Assembly (NCBI GenBank): GCA_947359465.1
Contig: OX375880.1
Coordinates: 27,180,548-27,244,547, forward strand
DNA: 64,000 bases
Origin: Metellina segmentata
Taxonomy: Eukaryota; Arthropoda; Arachnida; Araneae; Tetragnathidae
Direction: 5' to 3'
Position numbers and translations under genes: made by a program. This document shows positions 21,683 through 32,499 of this stretch, piece after piece (position 1 is the stretch's first letter; every line of letters begins with the position of its first letter). The notes beneath the pieces are model-generated. The model searched no databases. It saw nothing but the letters and a program-made list of their open reading frames with translations, and was not told where the DNA came from.

Positions 21683-22718
21683 ACAGTATCCTAAAAGTTT
21701 CCGCACTCCATCTTTAAAAAAAATCATTGCCCGTGTTTTTATATGTAATTATTGAATTTTATCGTCTGCTTATAATTTTATCGATACTTCAATTTTTATC
21801 ATTTGGTTTTCTTCGCGCTCAAGTTGTGCGTTAATAAAGTTCCACGTCATTTTGTTCTTCATTGCAAAATGAGTTTATCACGCATTCATAGAATTGCGAT
21901 GCTTGAGGCTTATTATGAATGTAAATCACATGAAAGATGTAAAGAATTTTGGCAACATAAATATCCACAGATGATGCAATGCTCAGTATAGATACGCTAT
22001 ATGAACTCGTTCGGCGATTTCGTGACAGATTCGGTGGAAGACGAAAAAAGGAGTGGAAGACCGAAAGTCGTTCCACATTTGGGCGACGACAAATTCCCCA
22101 TTCATCAATGCAAAATCCTTTACCTTCTCAAAAAATTGGCATTTGGTGTGCCGTATCACGCAAAAGCATTGGTGGGCCTCTGGTTTTCGAGTCAACTGTT
22201 GATGGCACTGAGCACAGAGAACGTATCCAACAACCTGTTGCATTATTAGAAGTAAATCAGCGAGATTCTTTGTTCGAACAAGACACGTTGCAACCTGCTA
22301 TACAAGTTTTGAAACCATGGGAATGCTTCAAGATTTTCTTAAGAAATATTTGGCCACCTCGTTCCCTGATCTGAGCATCCCTGACATTTTTCTGTGGGGT
22401 TATTTAAAGAACAAAGTTTATGAAGATAATCCCCAAAAAATAGATGATCTTAAAATTTCCATTACTCAAAGGATACTAGAAGTCACTCCTAGCATCTTGA
22501 AACCTGTTTATAAAAATATGCGCAAACGACTTCAGCTTTACCTCCAAGAAAGGGGCGGACATTTCGAACATTTATTATAAATGTAGGAACAAATTTTTTT
22601 TCCTACGTTATGTTAAAAGTGCTTTTCATCATTAGCATAAAAATAACCGTTTTAAATTTTGTTGTTTTTGTATAATAAATTCACGACTCGTCAGTACGGT
22701 AACTTTTAGGACTCTCTG
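21683..22718 (+). mobile_element. Mariner-type transposon remnant
   Basis: Ends AGTATCCTAAAAGTTTCC and, in reverse, AGAGAGTCCTAAAAGTTACC, each next to TA. The enclosed frame is the transposase remnant at 21869-22580. Confidence 0.65.
21869..22580 (+). pseudogene. IS630-Tc1-mariner transposase, internally deleted
   Basis: The N-terminus reads MSLSRIHRIAMLEAYYECKS, ending at a stop near 21989. After deletions and frameshifts the C-terminal part reads LSIPDIFLWGYLKNKVYEDN, then a helical stretch and ERGGHFEHLL. The phrase PDxFLWGYLKxKVY surrounds the third catalytic position in this group. The central Asp region is missing. It cannot encode a functional enzyme. Confidence 0.75.
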
Positions 22719-22799
22719 TACTTGAGCAATATGATTGGGTTTTATGGCATAAGAACCATACTTGGCCATGTTGAATAACGTGTAAGACTATTCGTCTTA

Positions 22800-23170
22800 A
22801 GGCGCGTATACATATGCGAGCCGAACCGCTCGCGAGCCTCTAGTTCTTATGATTGGGACCGGGTTTTGAGTGCCAAACGAACGGTTCGTGAACCGCTCGT
22901 GGCGATCCGCTTCCTGTCGGTTTTTCGACGAACACAAAGGCGTTCTCGGGTTCAGATTGGGACGGCGTAGTGAGTAGTTCGTTGTTTTTTTTTTCTGATT
23001 GCGAACCTCCAAGCTTCATCCTCATCACTGGTGTCTGGCAAATGACAGCCTGTTGGTTCGCGGTTGGTTCGTTGCTTTCCCATGGATCGCTGGAAGTTCG
23101 TTGTGAAAATAATATCAACGAACGGTTCACGAGCGGCTCGCGAATGGTTCGGTTCGCAAATGTATGACTT
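22800..23170. mobile_element. Fold-back element or MITE
   Basis: TACATATGCGAGCCGAACCG at the left is matched in reverse at the right by CGGTTCGCAAATGTATG. The arms also share CGAACGGTTCGTGAACCGCT and its reverse. No coding capacity; the small frames inside are products of the inverted arms. Confidence 0.65.
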
Positions 23171-23286
23171 TAGAAGTATATGAAACAATGCGTAAACCGG
23201 CTTGTGTTACGAGCAATGTTATGTTACCACTGCTCGTAACATAAGCCAATCGAGCAAGGTTTTGTTGTTATGTTAACAATGTTACA

Positions 23287-23318
23287 TAGACACTACATCC
23301 TACGGGATGCAGTGTCTA
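23287..23318. repeat. 14-bp inverted repeat hairpin
   Basis: TAGACACTACATCC and GGATGCAGTGTCTA around a 4-base loop, one G-T type mismatch. No flanking signal suggests a function. Confidence 0.6.
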
Positions 23319-23480
23319 GTCACAATCATAAAAATCACAATCACGTCATAGGAAAGAAGTATTTTTCAAGCTTTTATCACTGTCAGATATCATTGCATTT
23401 TCCCTAGGCCGTCCGCCCCTCTGAATTCAACCCTGTTTAGGGGTGGTCGTGGACGACGTGTGAATTTCATGCATGCTAAC

Positions 23481-23816
23481 CTTTGGCGCACACTGGCCCC
23501 GTGAATCCTGTCCTGGTGCAGTCGCACACGAACCTATTCCATCCTTCCGAGCACAGTCCCCCGTTCAAACACGGCTGGCTGTCGCACTGCGACGGAGACG
23601 TGTGACAGGACGGCCTCAGGCTCCCGGAGTCCTGCTCACGTGCCTGGGCTGCGAGATCTATCGTCTTGCTGTTGATCACCAGCTGTCGCAGGCAGCCCAC
23701 GTAGCCGTAGTTCAACTTCGCCGTCCACACCTCGCTGGGGACGTTGGGTCCCTGGTCCGAGGGGGCGAGTGCACCCACGAAGAGAGGACCCTCCAAATCC
23801 AGCTGACTGGCTGTGC
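23481..23816 (-). CDS. Nrx-1: Neurexin-1 exon, end of LNS3 and EGF-B
   Basis: This 336-bp exon gives the best family match in the window. It encodes the last strands of LNS3 (LEGPLFVGALAP, then EVWTAKLNYGYVGCLRQL) with the closing cysteine pair, CLRQ to RPSC. A complete EGF repeat follows with six cysteines, including QPCLNGGLCSEGWNRFVC and GFTGPVC. LNS3 followed by this EGF is the second LNS-EGF-LNS unit of alpha-neurexins. Beta-type short isoforms lack it, so the gene is of alpha type. The acceptor is CTTTCCAG and the donor GTTAGCATG; it enters and leaves in phase 1, the usual phase for shuffled extracellular modules. It joins 26873-27161 upstream and 20242-20459 downstream. Confidence 0.96.
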
Positions 23817-23888
23817 CTGGAAAGGAAAGTTCAACGATACATTTAATGATACATTTAGCAGAACTACTAGTGGTCAAATATACAGGAT

Positions 23889-23976
23889 TCGGATCTTTCC
23901 ATTAGATGATTGATCCCGGACCATCGTCAATATCCCGTTGTGTTGCTCGAGTATGACGTTCATTAATATTACCTTA
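23889..23976 (+). mobile_element. SINE-A tail fragment
   Basis: GGATCTTTCC, TGATCCCGGACCATCGTCAA, CCCGTTGTGTTGCTC and a degraded ATTACC tail. It directly precedes the minisatellite at 23990. Confidence 0.7.
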
Positions 23977-23989
23977 CCATCAAACTTAG

Positions 23990-24650
23990 TGACATATCCC
24001 AGGCTCGTCCCTATATCCCAGGCTCGTTCCTATATCCCAGACTCGTTTCTACATCCCAGGCTCATCCCTATATCCCGTTCATTCCTATATCCCAGACACG
24101 TCCTTATATCCCTGGCTGTTCCCTATATCCCAGGCTCGTCCCTATATCCCAAGCTCGGACCTATATCCCTGGCTCGTCCCTATATCCCAGGGTCGTTCCT
24201 ATATCCTAGCCTCGTTCCTATATCTCAGACTCGTCCCTATATCCCTGGCTCTTCCCTATATATATCATAGGCTCTTCCCTATATTCCAAGCTCGGACCTA
24301 TATCCCTGGCTCGTCCCTATATCCCAGGGTCGTTCCTATATCCTAGCCTCGTTCCTATATCTCAGACTCGTCCCTATATCCCTGGCTCCTCCATATATCC
24401 CAGGCTCTTCTTTATATCCCAGGTTCGTTCCTATATCCCAAGCTAGTCCCTATATCCCAGGTTCGTTCTTATATCCCAGGCTCGTTCCTATATCCCAGGC
24501 TCGTTCCTATATCACAGGCTCGTCCCTATATCCAAGGCTCGTCTCCATATCCCAAGCTAGTCCCTATATCCCTGGGACGTCCCAATATATCCCTGGCTCG
24601 TACCTATATCCCAGGCTCTATCCTATATCAAAGGCTCGTCCCTATATTCC
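23990..24650. repeat. 19-bp minisatellite
   Basis: Around 34 units of TATATCCCAGGCTCGTTCC with point variants. A block of several units (from about 24140 to 24260) recurs at 24290-24390, showing duplication at a higher level. The open frame over it (SRSFLYPR-type repeats) only reflects the unit length. Confidence 0.95.
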
Positions 24651-24902
24651 TTGATGAGTACCATTTATCTGTGAATCAAGAATTGTACTGTAAGTAATGC
24701 AGATACGTTAATATTTTATTGTTAGAATATGTTTTTTTCTGAATTAGGATGAACTCGAGCTACGGATAGTGCAAATTTTTTGACGGTACCCTGAGAGTCG
24801 TCTTAACGAGGTTTGACTGTAATTACTATAACCTTACTATACGTTGAATAATTACTACAATCTACTAAAACATCATAATTAATGATTATATCACTAATTT
24901 TG
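24651..24902. other. Intron sequence, no recognised feature
   Basis: Short AT-rich spacer with nothing recognised. Confidence 0.4.
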
Positions 24903-25234
24903 ATGGTAAGGTAAATTTAATTAACGTCGTACCAGAGCAACACAACGGACTATTGATGACGGTCCGGGATCAGTCCCCAAAAGGAAATATTAAAGGACAA
25001 CAAAACGTCATTTTGAACCATGGTAAGATGACGAGGCAACACCTGAGCTAGCAACCCACTCTCCAAACTACCCCACGAACCCAACACAAGGACTTTCGGC
25101 TACGACAGATTTAAGGTGCACCAGCCGCCTCTACACCATACGCTTACAAACATCCATGCACTGACATGGATTCGAACCAGGAATCTTCCGATCTAGAGGC
25201 TAACACCTTAACCACCAGACTGGTTGGTCGGCAC
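24903..25234 (-). mobile_element. SINE-A copy, full length
   Basis: Runs from the tail (GATGGTAAGGTAAATTTAAT) to the complete tRNA-like head in reverse (GATTCGAACCAGGAATC, then GGCTAACACCTTAACCACCA and GGTTGGTCGGC). The A-box and B-box regions are both present. Confidence 0.85.
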
Positions 25235-25489
25235 TAATTTTGATAGATTCAGTTGCTCATCGTTTAACGCTCTGAGAGAGGTTCACACACAGAAAACCAT
25301 TCTGCAACCTGCACTCTTCTATGTTGAATTCTTACTAGTTTGACTTTATCGACCCATATATCTCTACCTGGTTTTCTTTCAACCACAATAGATGTGGTTA
25401 TTTAGTCATTAAGAATGTTATAGGGTAAAGGCAACACTGTACTACTCGGAAATCCCGTGATGCTTATTTTGTATTCGGGGACTATCTGG

Positions 25490-26850
25490 GACTGGTGCCT
25501 CTGAGTAATCCAGCATTCCAGCATCTGATGTGTCGATTTCAACGCCGGCTGCATTTGCAAAGGTTGGTGGCCAGACCAGCGAATCATCCATCTTATTACC
25601 CTGGATCCGGGGTCAGCGTTGACTCCAGATTTGCCTGTGTGTGTGGCTCAGGCTGAGAAAGGGGACTTCCCTAGCTGGTCGTAAGTCTGAGCGGTCGTTA
25701 CACAGGTAGGTCGTTAAGTGAGGATAACCTGAATTAGAGTAATCCAGCATTCCAGTATCCGAAGTATCAAGTTCAACGCCGGATGAATTTGAAAATGTTG
25801 GAGGCTAGACCGGTGAATCATCTATCTTATTAACCTGGATCCGGAGTCAGCGTAGACTCCAGATTTGCCCGTGTGTGTGACTCAGGCTGAGAAAGGGGAC
25901 TTCCCTAGCGGTCGTTACACAGATAGGTCGCTAAGTGAGGATTACCTAAATTAGAGTAATCCAGCATTCTAGCATCTGATACGTCGATTTAAACGCCGGT
26001 GAGTAATCCAGCATTCCAGCATATGATGCGTCGATTTCAACGCCGGCTGCATTTGCAAAGGTTGGTGGCCAGACCGGCGAATCATCCATCTTATTACCCT
26101 GGACTTCCCTAGCGGTCGTTACACAGATAGGTCGCTAAGTGAGGATTACCTAAATTATAGTAATCCAGCATTCTAGCATCTGATACGTCGATTTAAACGC
26201 CGCTGAGTAATCCAGCATTCCAGGCTGAGAAAGGGGACTTCCCTAGCGGTCGTTACACAGATAGGTCGCTAAGTGAGGATTACCTAAATTAGAGTAATCC
26301 AGCATTCTAGCATCTGATACGTCGATTTAAACGCCGGATGCATTTGAAAATGTTGGAGGCCAGTCCGGCGAATCATCCATCTTTGACTCTAGATTTACCC
26401 TTGTGTGTGGCTCAGGCTGAGAACACAGCATTCCAGCATCCGAAGTATCAAGTTCAACGCCGGATGAATTTGAAAATGTTGGAGGCTAGACCGGTGAATC
26501 ATCTATCTTATTAACCTGGATCTGGAGTCAGCGTAGACTCCAGATTTGCCCGTGTGTGTGACTCAGGCTGAGAAAGGGGACTTCCCTAGCGGTCGTTACA
26601 TAGATAGGTCGCTAAGTGAGGATTACCTAAATTAGAGTAATCCAGCATTCTAGCATCCGATATGTCGATTTAAACGCCGGATGCATTTGAAAATGTTGGA
26701 GGCCAGTCCGGCGAATCATCCATCTTTGACTCTAGATTTACCCTTGTGTGTGGCTCAGGCTGAGAAAGAGAACTTCCCTAGCTGGTCGTAAGTCTGAGCG
26801 GTCGTTACACAGATAGGTCGTTAAGTGATGATTACCTGAATTAGATTTTG
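25490..26850. repeat. Complex tandem repeat next to a neurexin splice donor
   Basis: Units of up to about 245 bp, many internally deleted. Each starts GAGTAATCCAGCATTCCAGC and passes through TCGATTTCAACGCCGG, GGCGAATCATCCATCTTATT, GACTCCAGATTTGCC and GAGAAAGGGGACTTCCCTAG to GGTCGTTACACAGATAGGTC. At least seven starts are visible between 25490 and 26640. The array stops about 20 bp from the donor of exon 26873-27161. Confidence 0.93.
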
Positions 26851-26872
26851 GATCATCGCTCCAATCTCTTAC

Positions 26873-27161
26873 CTGGCGTCGTGAAGTCATAAGCAGCTTC
26901 ATCGACAGCTATTCTCCCCGATTTGCCCGTTCTTCGAAGCGTCACTGTGTGCCACTGTCCGTCGTCACATCTTTTAGCCGAAGCCTTGACTTTTGCGATT
27001 CCCGATCCTAATCCCAGGATTAGGTAGACATGGCCGTCGAGAAGTTCGAGGGAGAACACGTCGCCCTGCCCTCCGTTGTACATTAGCAGCCCCGTGGCTT
27101 CGTTGGTTCGGAAGCGGAAAGCGATGGATCCCGTTTTACTGCCTTCCCAAGTTGGAAGCGC
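26873..27161 (-). CDS. Nrx-1: Neurexin-1 exon, most of LNS3
   Basis: This 289-bp exon encodes 96 residues and one base: ALPTWEGSKTGSIAFRFR, then GDVFSLELLDGHVYLILG, then DDGQWHTVTLRRTGKSG and a final FTTPG. The pattern of a G-S-I-F-F strand, an E-L-L-D-G-H-Y-L strand and a W-H-V-R strand is that of neurexin LNS3. The acceptor is TTCTTTCCAG and the donor GTAAGAGATT; phase 0 in, phase 1 out. The upstream intron is 19.4 kb, the longest complete one here. A tandem repeat array crowds the donor side. Confidence 0.95.
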
Positions 27162-27246
27162 CTGGAAAGAAAAATTGTTATATAATGATTGCTGGGTGAA
27201 TACTTTCTAGAGAACAATAGAATTATATAATAATAGAATTATATAA

Positions 27247-28010
27247 ATGAACCTTCATACGACGGGTGCATAACAATTTATGTATTTTTGTCAAACTTCA
27301 TTTCTATATATTTTTAAAACCTGACTGTGCGTTATCAGTGGCTATGTGTAAAACTTTTTTCACCACTATCTGTCTACTTTTGTTGATCACTGGTTATGAA
27401 TAAACATTTTTCCGCCACTATCTGTCAACTTGCCATGATGTCGCATATTGTTGTTTTTTGGAGCAGTACTGGTAAAACAATAGTATTGGAAAACTTAATT
27501 TTTTATCAACACTGGTAAAACAATGAGCTGCGTACGGCAATCGTTTTAAACTCAATGTTATTTCCATGGTAATTTCAAATGTAATGATTTTGGATTTTTC
27601 GTATCTCGTTTCGCATCGACCTTAAAATGAAATAGACAGCCCGCAGCTTCATGTTATGTTTTCCCAGTTCTCGGTTTCAAGATGTGTCACGTGGTTGTGG
27701 GTAAAAGCATGAATCCTATAGTATTGATTGGTTAAAGTGACTATCCACCGTGATCACAAAAACACTAGTCTGCTGTTCCATAGCCAATCGGTGAATTCGA
27801 TTTGTGATTTACCCTTCAGAAATCTTACGACAGTGACTCCGCCTACATGGTCCGTCTATTTCATTTTAAAGTCGATGTCGTTTTGCTCGTGACATCACAC
27901 AACCAATCTTGATGATCAATCTTCAATTTGAAACTCCACCTACTCATGACGTCACACAACCAATCAAAACTGCAATAGCCACGGAAACACAGGAGAACCT
28001 ATCATTTTAC
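27247..28010. repeat. R1 dispersed repeat, copy 2
   Basis: Collinear with 16978-18015 (see there). It lacks the TTAA MITE of copy 1 and carries its own insertion at 27614-27877. Confidence 0.6.
27614..27877. mobile_element. Small MITE inserted in R1
   Basis: Inverted ends CATCGACCTTAAAATGAAAT and, at the right, ATTTCATTTTAAAGTCGATG. It is flanked by TCG on both sides (27611-27613, 27878-27880). R1 copy 1 lacks it, which supports recent insertion. Confidence 0.7.
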
Positions 28011-28784
28011 ATAAGATTAGTAGGCAATCGAAGCACTTGATTCTAAGAACTTTGCATTCGACCCTCCTGGAGTTTGTTGTCGCGACGAGGAATCTTTTCA
28101 CACGAAACTGACCAAATCTTGATCTCGTCATCATTCAAAAATCGGAATGATCGATGACGAGGTATTTCATCATTAGAAAAATTGATCAGGTCTTGTTGGC
28201 CGGAATGTAGCGTCGAAACTACTTAGAGAGCTAACGAATTCAAAGTTCCATCAGCTTACAATTTAGAACGATTATATACTATTTAGCATTAATATTTCCA
28301 ATCGATTTTAATAACAGGAAGATTGTCTACTGCAGGATGTCCTTTGGCTTCGGAAAATGAATTTAGAATAATTCTGTAGAAAAGGGAGTGTCCATTTTGC
28401 AAGTTTCTGGAAACTGCTCTTTTAGTAATTGCTTTTTAATGCAGCGTACTAAAATACATTCCAATAATTTCATAACGTACTGAAAGGAGGACATTGGCAC
28501 TCTTTTCTGTTATAACTTGAGGTATCATGAAGTAATTTGTGGACATAACACAGAATCAGCGACTTTGGGCATTTGATCCTTTTTATGAACAATGTACAGA
28601 ATTATACTATTCCAATATGAAGCCAAACTATTACAGAGAAATACTTTGAGTTCCTAAAAATAATGATTGAAACAGAGCAAGTTTCATGGTTTGTAGAAGC
28701 AGTTATCATAAGAATCGAATGAGTTTCACATAATCTCGAAGAATCGAACTTCAACATTATCACAAGTAGACGGATAGTTGGAAT
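28011..28784. repeat. R2 repeat fragment within unassigned sequence
   Basis: At 28106-28210 lies another R2 copy (ACCAAATCTTGATCTCGTCA, GACGAGGTATTTCATC). The rest shows nothing recognised. Confidence 0.4.
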
Positions 28785-28975
28785 TTATGACGCAAGGACC
28801 TTATTTGGCCGCCAAGCTGCGCCAAACACAAACATGAAACGTGAAGTAATGGACATACACGCACAAAAGGTTTACTGACACAAGAACAGATAAATACAGG
28901 CTAAGTTGCACGAATCGAATCTGTCCTGTATACAACTCAGCAGGTTGCTAAAGGACAAATCCACCGAGTCGATAT
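28785..28975 (-). mobile_element. SINE-B copy
   Basis: TTATGACGCAAGGACC, CAAGCTGCGCCAAACACAAA, GGTTTACTGACACAAGAACA and GAATCGAATCTGTCCTG in the family order. The head is decayed after the B box. Confidence 0.6.
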
Positions 28976-29197
28976 CGCAAGTATAAACAATTGGCATTGT
29001 AATATTAACAATTTATAAATTCTAGAACTAGTCTGAATACAAACTCGACTGTACAAAAAAGACCACATGTCAACAATTAATAATTATAATCAGGACAAAT
29101 CAAGCTAAAAAATTTTAGTTTCCAACAGAAAAAATTAATCAGGATAAATAACAATATAAATTTTAACAGAATAAATCTAAATTTTAGACAAGTAGGT
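28976..29197. other. AT-rich intron sequence
   Basis: Nothing recognised. Confidence 0.4.
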
Positions 29198-30438
29198 AAA
29201 TTAACGTCGTACTGAAGCAACACCACGAGCTATTTGCGACCGCAATTTTGAACTACGACGAGGTTTGATTACGTAGTCAACACTTTAACGGGCACACCAT
29301 TGTTCAAAATTCCGCACCACGCCAGCTGGGAGGATATTTGAGGCCACGACAGATTTGACATGCACCAGTCCCCCCCTTTGTACAGGACAGTCTCTGGTTG
29401 GATTCGAACTCGCAACCCTCCGGTTGCTAATCCACTAACGGCCGTATTCACAAGTCCGAGTTAACTCGAGGATCAACGATAATCTGCGAGTTATCGAAAA
29501 AACCGTATTCGCAAGTCTTGATCCGTGGTTTAAACTGCCATTTGGGTGTTACATTTTGATCCTCCGAAATCGGCGCGTTAACTCGCGAGTAAGAGTTACG
29601 TATGCGCAGTACTATCTTTTTGCGAAGGAAAGAAAATGGATAACACATTTCATTCTATGCTCAATTACAGTATTCTTCCGACGACTGGACTGGACCTATC
29701 ATTACGGAGCACCTTCTGCATAGCTACTCTCATCTCCTCATCATAACATTGCTTAAATGGAAAAATGTTATTGAAATTCAAAAGAAAAATGGAAATAAAG
29801 GTAGCTACGTAAACGTAAACAAGCAGCTTGGCGAAAAGATAGATGGCGGTACCTCCGTCCGTTAAGAGCGAAAGGTAGAATATAACCATGGCAGATGCAA
29901 ATTCGTCGTAGAATAAAAATTATTCTATTGATCTATTACAAAGGAAATAAAATTGACGATGCAAATTATTTTTCACACCACCAACCCATATTGACGAGTA
30001 CAAAGATAATCGTATTACATTCATCTGTCAAGACATTGTGTACAATTCTTTCTTGCAAAATTTAGGTTTCCATAAAAATCCAATTTGAAATTAAAAACCT
30101 TTGCATTTCTTTTCCCAAACCCAAATTAAAATGCCGTATGCGTTCTACTGAATCACAATTTGGAATCAATTCTACGGCGAAGTACGTGCTTGATCAGTAT
30201 AAATGCGGATTCGGGCGTCGTAACCAATATAAACAATATTACGTCATCATGAGGAGACGGAAGTAGCCAATCACAGCGGGTGTCTCATTTTAATCCCCGG
30301 ATCACTTAACCTGCTGTTTGAGAATACGGTTCTTTATAAACCGTGAGTTAACTCTTACTCGCGGATCAACTGATCCTCGAGTTAACTCGATATTTGTGAA
30401 TATGGCCGTAACTCTTCCAACCAGGCTAACGCGACACC
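29198..30438 (-). mobile_element. SINE-A variant split by a Harbinger-like insertion
   Basis: The left part, 29198-29438, runs from AATTAACGTCGTACTGAAGC to GGTTGCTAATCCACTAA. The right part, 30409-30438, continues with TAACTCTTCCAACCAGGCTA. A closely related copy at 42827-43110 has these two halves joined, which shows the split. The body is from a sub-family with AACCCTCCGGTTGC instead of the usual head. Confidence 0.75.
29439..30408. mobile_element. PIF/Harbinger-like non-autonomous element
   Basis: The ends are CGGCCGTATTCACAAG and, at the right, TTGTGAATATGGCCG. A further internal inverted block is GAGTTAACTCGAGGATCA. Flanks are TAA on both sides (29436-29438, 30409-30411), the TWA duplication of PIF/Harbinger. 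It has no recognisable transposase; the small minus-strand frames (29448-29889) have no known motif. Confidence 0.75.
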
Positions 30439-31204
30439 TAAATTTTAGACAGAAAAATACCGAGCAACGCGCTATTGTAAATCTGTACCTTAAGTTAGGT
30501 TCGAAAAAAAAATATAATTTTCTAGAAACGCGTCTGAAAGTTCGATCTATATTTCGTTGAATAATGGATACTATGTCCAGTTTGATAGTGCTCTGGTGAT
30601 AAAAGAAGTCAACTCAGTTGATACCTTGTCTTTCAAAAACTTGACACGTACGAAAATTCCGTCGCAATTTTGAATGAATTTCCAAAGTATCCGAGAATAT
30701 GATAAGAAAAATGAGAGAATTGATAGAAGACAGCTTTGGGTTCTAAATATCCTCCCCTCTCATCTAAACATACTCAACTTTTCCCGTCTCTTCTTACTGT
30801 ATATATCGTTTTATGCAGAGAATTTATCAGAACGTAGTTTGGAAATTCGAAGCCTCTCTTGTAAATTTTAAAACCCATAAATTTTAGTCTCATAAATAAC
30901 GCTCGAAAGATCGATACCCTCGGAAAGTGACGAAAAGAGTATTTTATTACCGATTCAAGCGATATTTGATGTGATGTCAGTTTCGGCGAGCTACTTTCAA
31001 AATTATGTCATCAAAAGAATGAAATATTTTATTGAACGAAGAAACGACACGTGTGCGACGACATCTAACAGCATTAAAGGCAAATGACCTAACTATAAAA
31101 CGCCTCTCTCTCTCATTTAGGATCCTAATTCTTTTCAGTCCAATATAAAATAATGTCCTAAAGATGAGATTGAGTTCAAAGTTATTTATTCCGAAAAGCG
31201 CGAT
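30439..31204. other. No recognised feature
   Basis: AT-rich; short frames only. Confidence 0.45.
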
Positions 31205-31345
31205 CGTCATCTGACCGTGGTTCAAAATTACGAGGTGTTGTCCTCGATCTTTCCCTTAAGGGACTGATCCCGGACCGTCGTCAATAGCCCTTTGTGTTGC
31301 TCTAGTACGACGTTAACTAAAATTACCATTACCATTACCATTACC
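31205..31345 (+). mobile_element. SINE-A, 3' part with four ATTACC units
   Basis: Starts CGTCATCTGACCGTGG and ends with a clean run of ATTACC hexamers at 31322-31345. The head is truncated. Confidence 0.85.
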
Positions 31346-31367
31346 GAAAAGCGCGAATTTAATTTTT

Positions 31368-31572
31368 GGTAGGTAGGTTGTCAATTAACGTCGCACTGAA
31401 GCCGACAATTACCGATAGTCCGGGATCAATCCCGAAAGAAAAGAACCAGGCACACCTTGTAATATTTTGAACCACGGTCAGATGACGAGGTCAACACCTG
31501 AGTTGGCACTTCAAACTTCCACATCACGTCAGCGGGAGGACACATGAGGCCGCGACAGATTTAACGGGCATG
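31368..31572 (-). mobile_element. SINE-A variant, partial, inverted to its neighbour
   Basis: GTCAATTAACGTCGCACTGA, GTCCGGGATCAATCCCG, GTCAGATGACGAGGTCAACA and AGCGGGAGGACACATGAG. It faces 31205-31345 tail to tail across 22 bp. Confidence 0.75.
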
Positions 31573-31639
31573 GCGATTTGGGTTGGACCAGACCGAAGTA
31601 CTTTATCTTTCGGAAAGGTACTACTTTGTGCCATTATGA

Positions 31640-31770
31640 CCAACCCAATCGGTGTAGTGGTCACGGTGCTTCTGTATCGAAAGGTTCCCGGTTTGAATCA
31701 GGGGTTAAGGCATGGATCCGTCTGGAATGAATACGGGGACTCTATAAACGCATCTGAAATGTGTGAATGA
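31640..31770 (+). mobile_element. tRNA-derived SINE head, separate family
   Basis: CAATCGGTGTAGTGGTCACG (A-box type) and GGTTCCCGGTTTGAATC (B-box type) are 30 bp apart, followed by non-tRNA sequence. The cloverleaf arms are not conserved enough for a working tRNA gene. Confidence 0.5.
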
Positions 31771-32058
31771 ATGTGAGGTGTAACGAGATGATGTGGTTCA
31801 CAAATCCGCTATTTGGTGCCATAATGAATAGTACTCAATTGACCGGGTATTAGCAAATCTATATATATAATTCTCTTACGTGGCACGCAAAAAAGACGTT
31901 ATTTATTATCACGTTTTGGCAATATTGTACATTTGTTGTTTACCACAAAGCCTCGCGCCTCGATTGAATTTATAGCGTTATCGGATGAAATTTTATTGAA
32001 AAAAAATGAATTTTAGTCGAGCTGTTGCAGTTTATAATTAGAAATCAAAGAAAGCAGA

Positions 32059-32101
32059 GGATCTTTTCAGGGCCATTTAAAAAACGGTCCTTTTCAGGGC
32101 C
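32059..32101 (+). promoter_or_regulatory. Two histone-type 3' stem-loops inside the Helitron
   Basis: The hairpin at 32086-32101 (GGTCCTTTTCAGGGCC) fits GGYYYTTHTHARRRCC exactly and is set in AAAACG...AACAA, much like a real histone tail. The one at 32059-32074 (GGATCTTTTCAGGGCC) has one mismatch. Helitrons often capture host sequence, so a captured histone 3' end is a fair inference. I see no histone coding sequence beside it. Confidence 0.6.
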
Positions 32102-32305
32102 AACAATTATACTTCAACAAGACGCTTTTGACTACAACTTTTGACAACAAACTCAATGAAAAAGTGTGAGTGCCTCGAGTGCTGGGTAAATGTACACACA
32201 AACAACATGCTGGGTATTCAATTTCCAAATAAGTGCTCACATTTCGAGTCAAAATTTGCTCAAAGTTTCCATTTGAATTCTGATTCCAGAGGTACTGTAA
32301 ATATC

Positions 32306-32499
32306 GGTGGAGTGGTCGTTCACGGTAAGACGTTTGTCGTCAACTAATTTTTGTCGCCAAATCAAGATGGCGGCCGAATTCCGTAACAGCAGATAGGGTT
32401 GCCATAACAAAAACGGCAGATGTGAAGAAAATCCGCAAAAGGTGAAAATTACCATATTTGGCGACAAATCGCCTTCCTACCGTGAACGACCACTCCACC
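32306..32499. mobile_element. 194-bp MITE nested in the Helitron
   Basis: Inverted ends GGTGGAGTGGTCGTTCACGG and, at the right, CCGTGAACGACCACTCCACC, with a second inverted block TGTCGCCAAAT. The 8-bp duplication TAAATATC is perfect on both sides (32298-32305, 32500-32507). Confidence 0.9.

Noticed and set aside
23473..23913. 146-codon plus-strand frame opposite the EGF-B exon
   Set aside because: It is antisense to a well-supported neurexin exon and has no motif of its own.
23938..24270. 110-codon frame with SFLYPRLVPIS-type repeats
   Set aside because: It is a translation of the 19-bp minisatellite; no start context or conserved domain.
25490..26850. Array of repeated exons or a repeat-protein gene
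   Set aside because: Units differ by deletions that are not multiples of three and contain stops in all frames. No splice-flanked open segment recurs.
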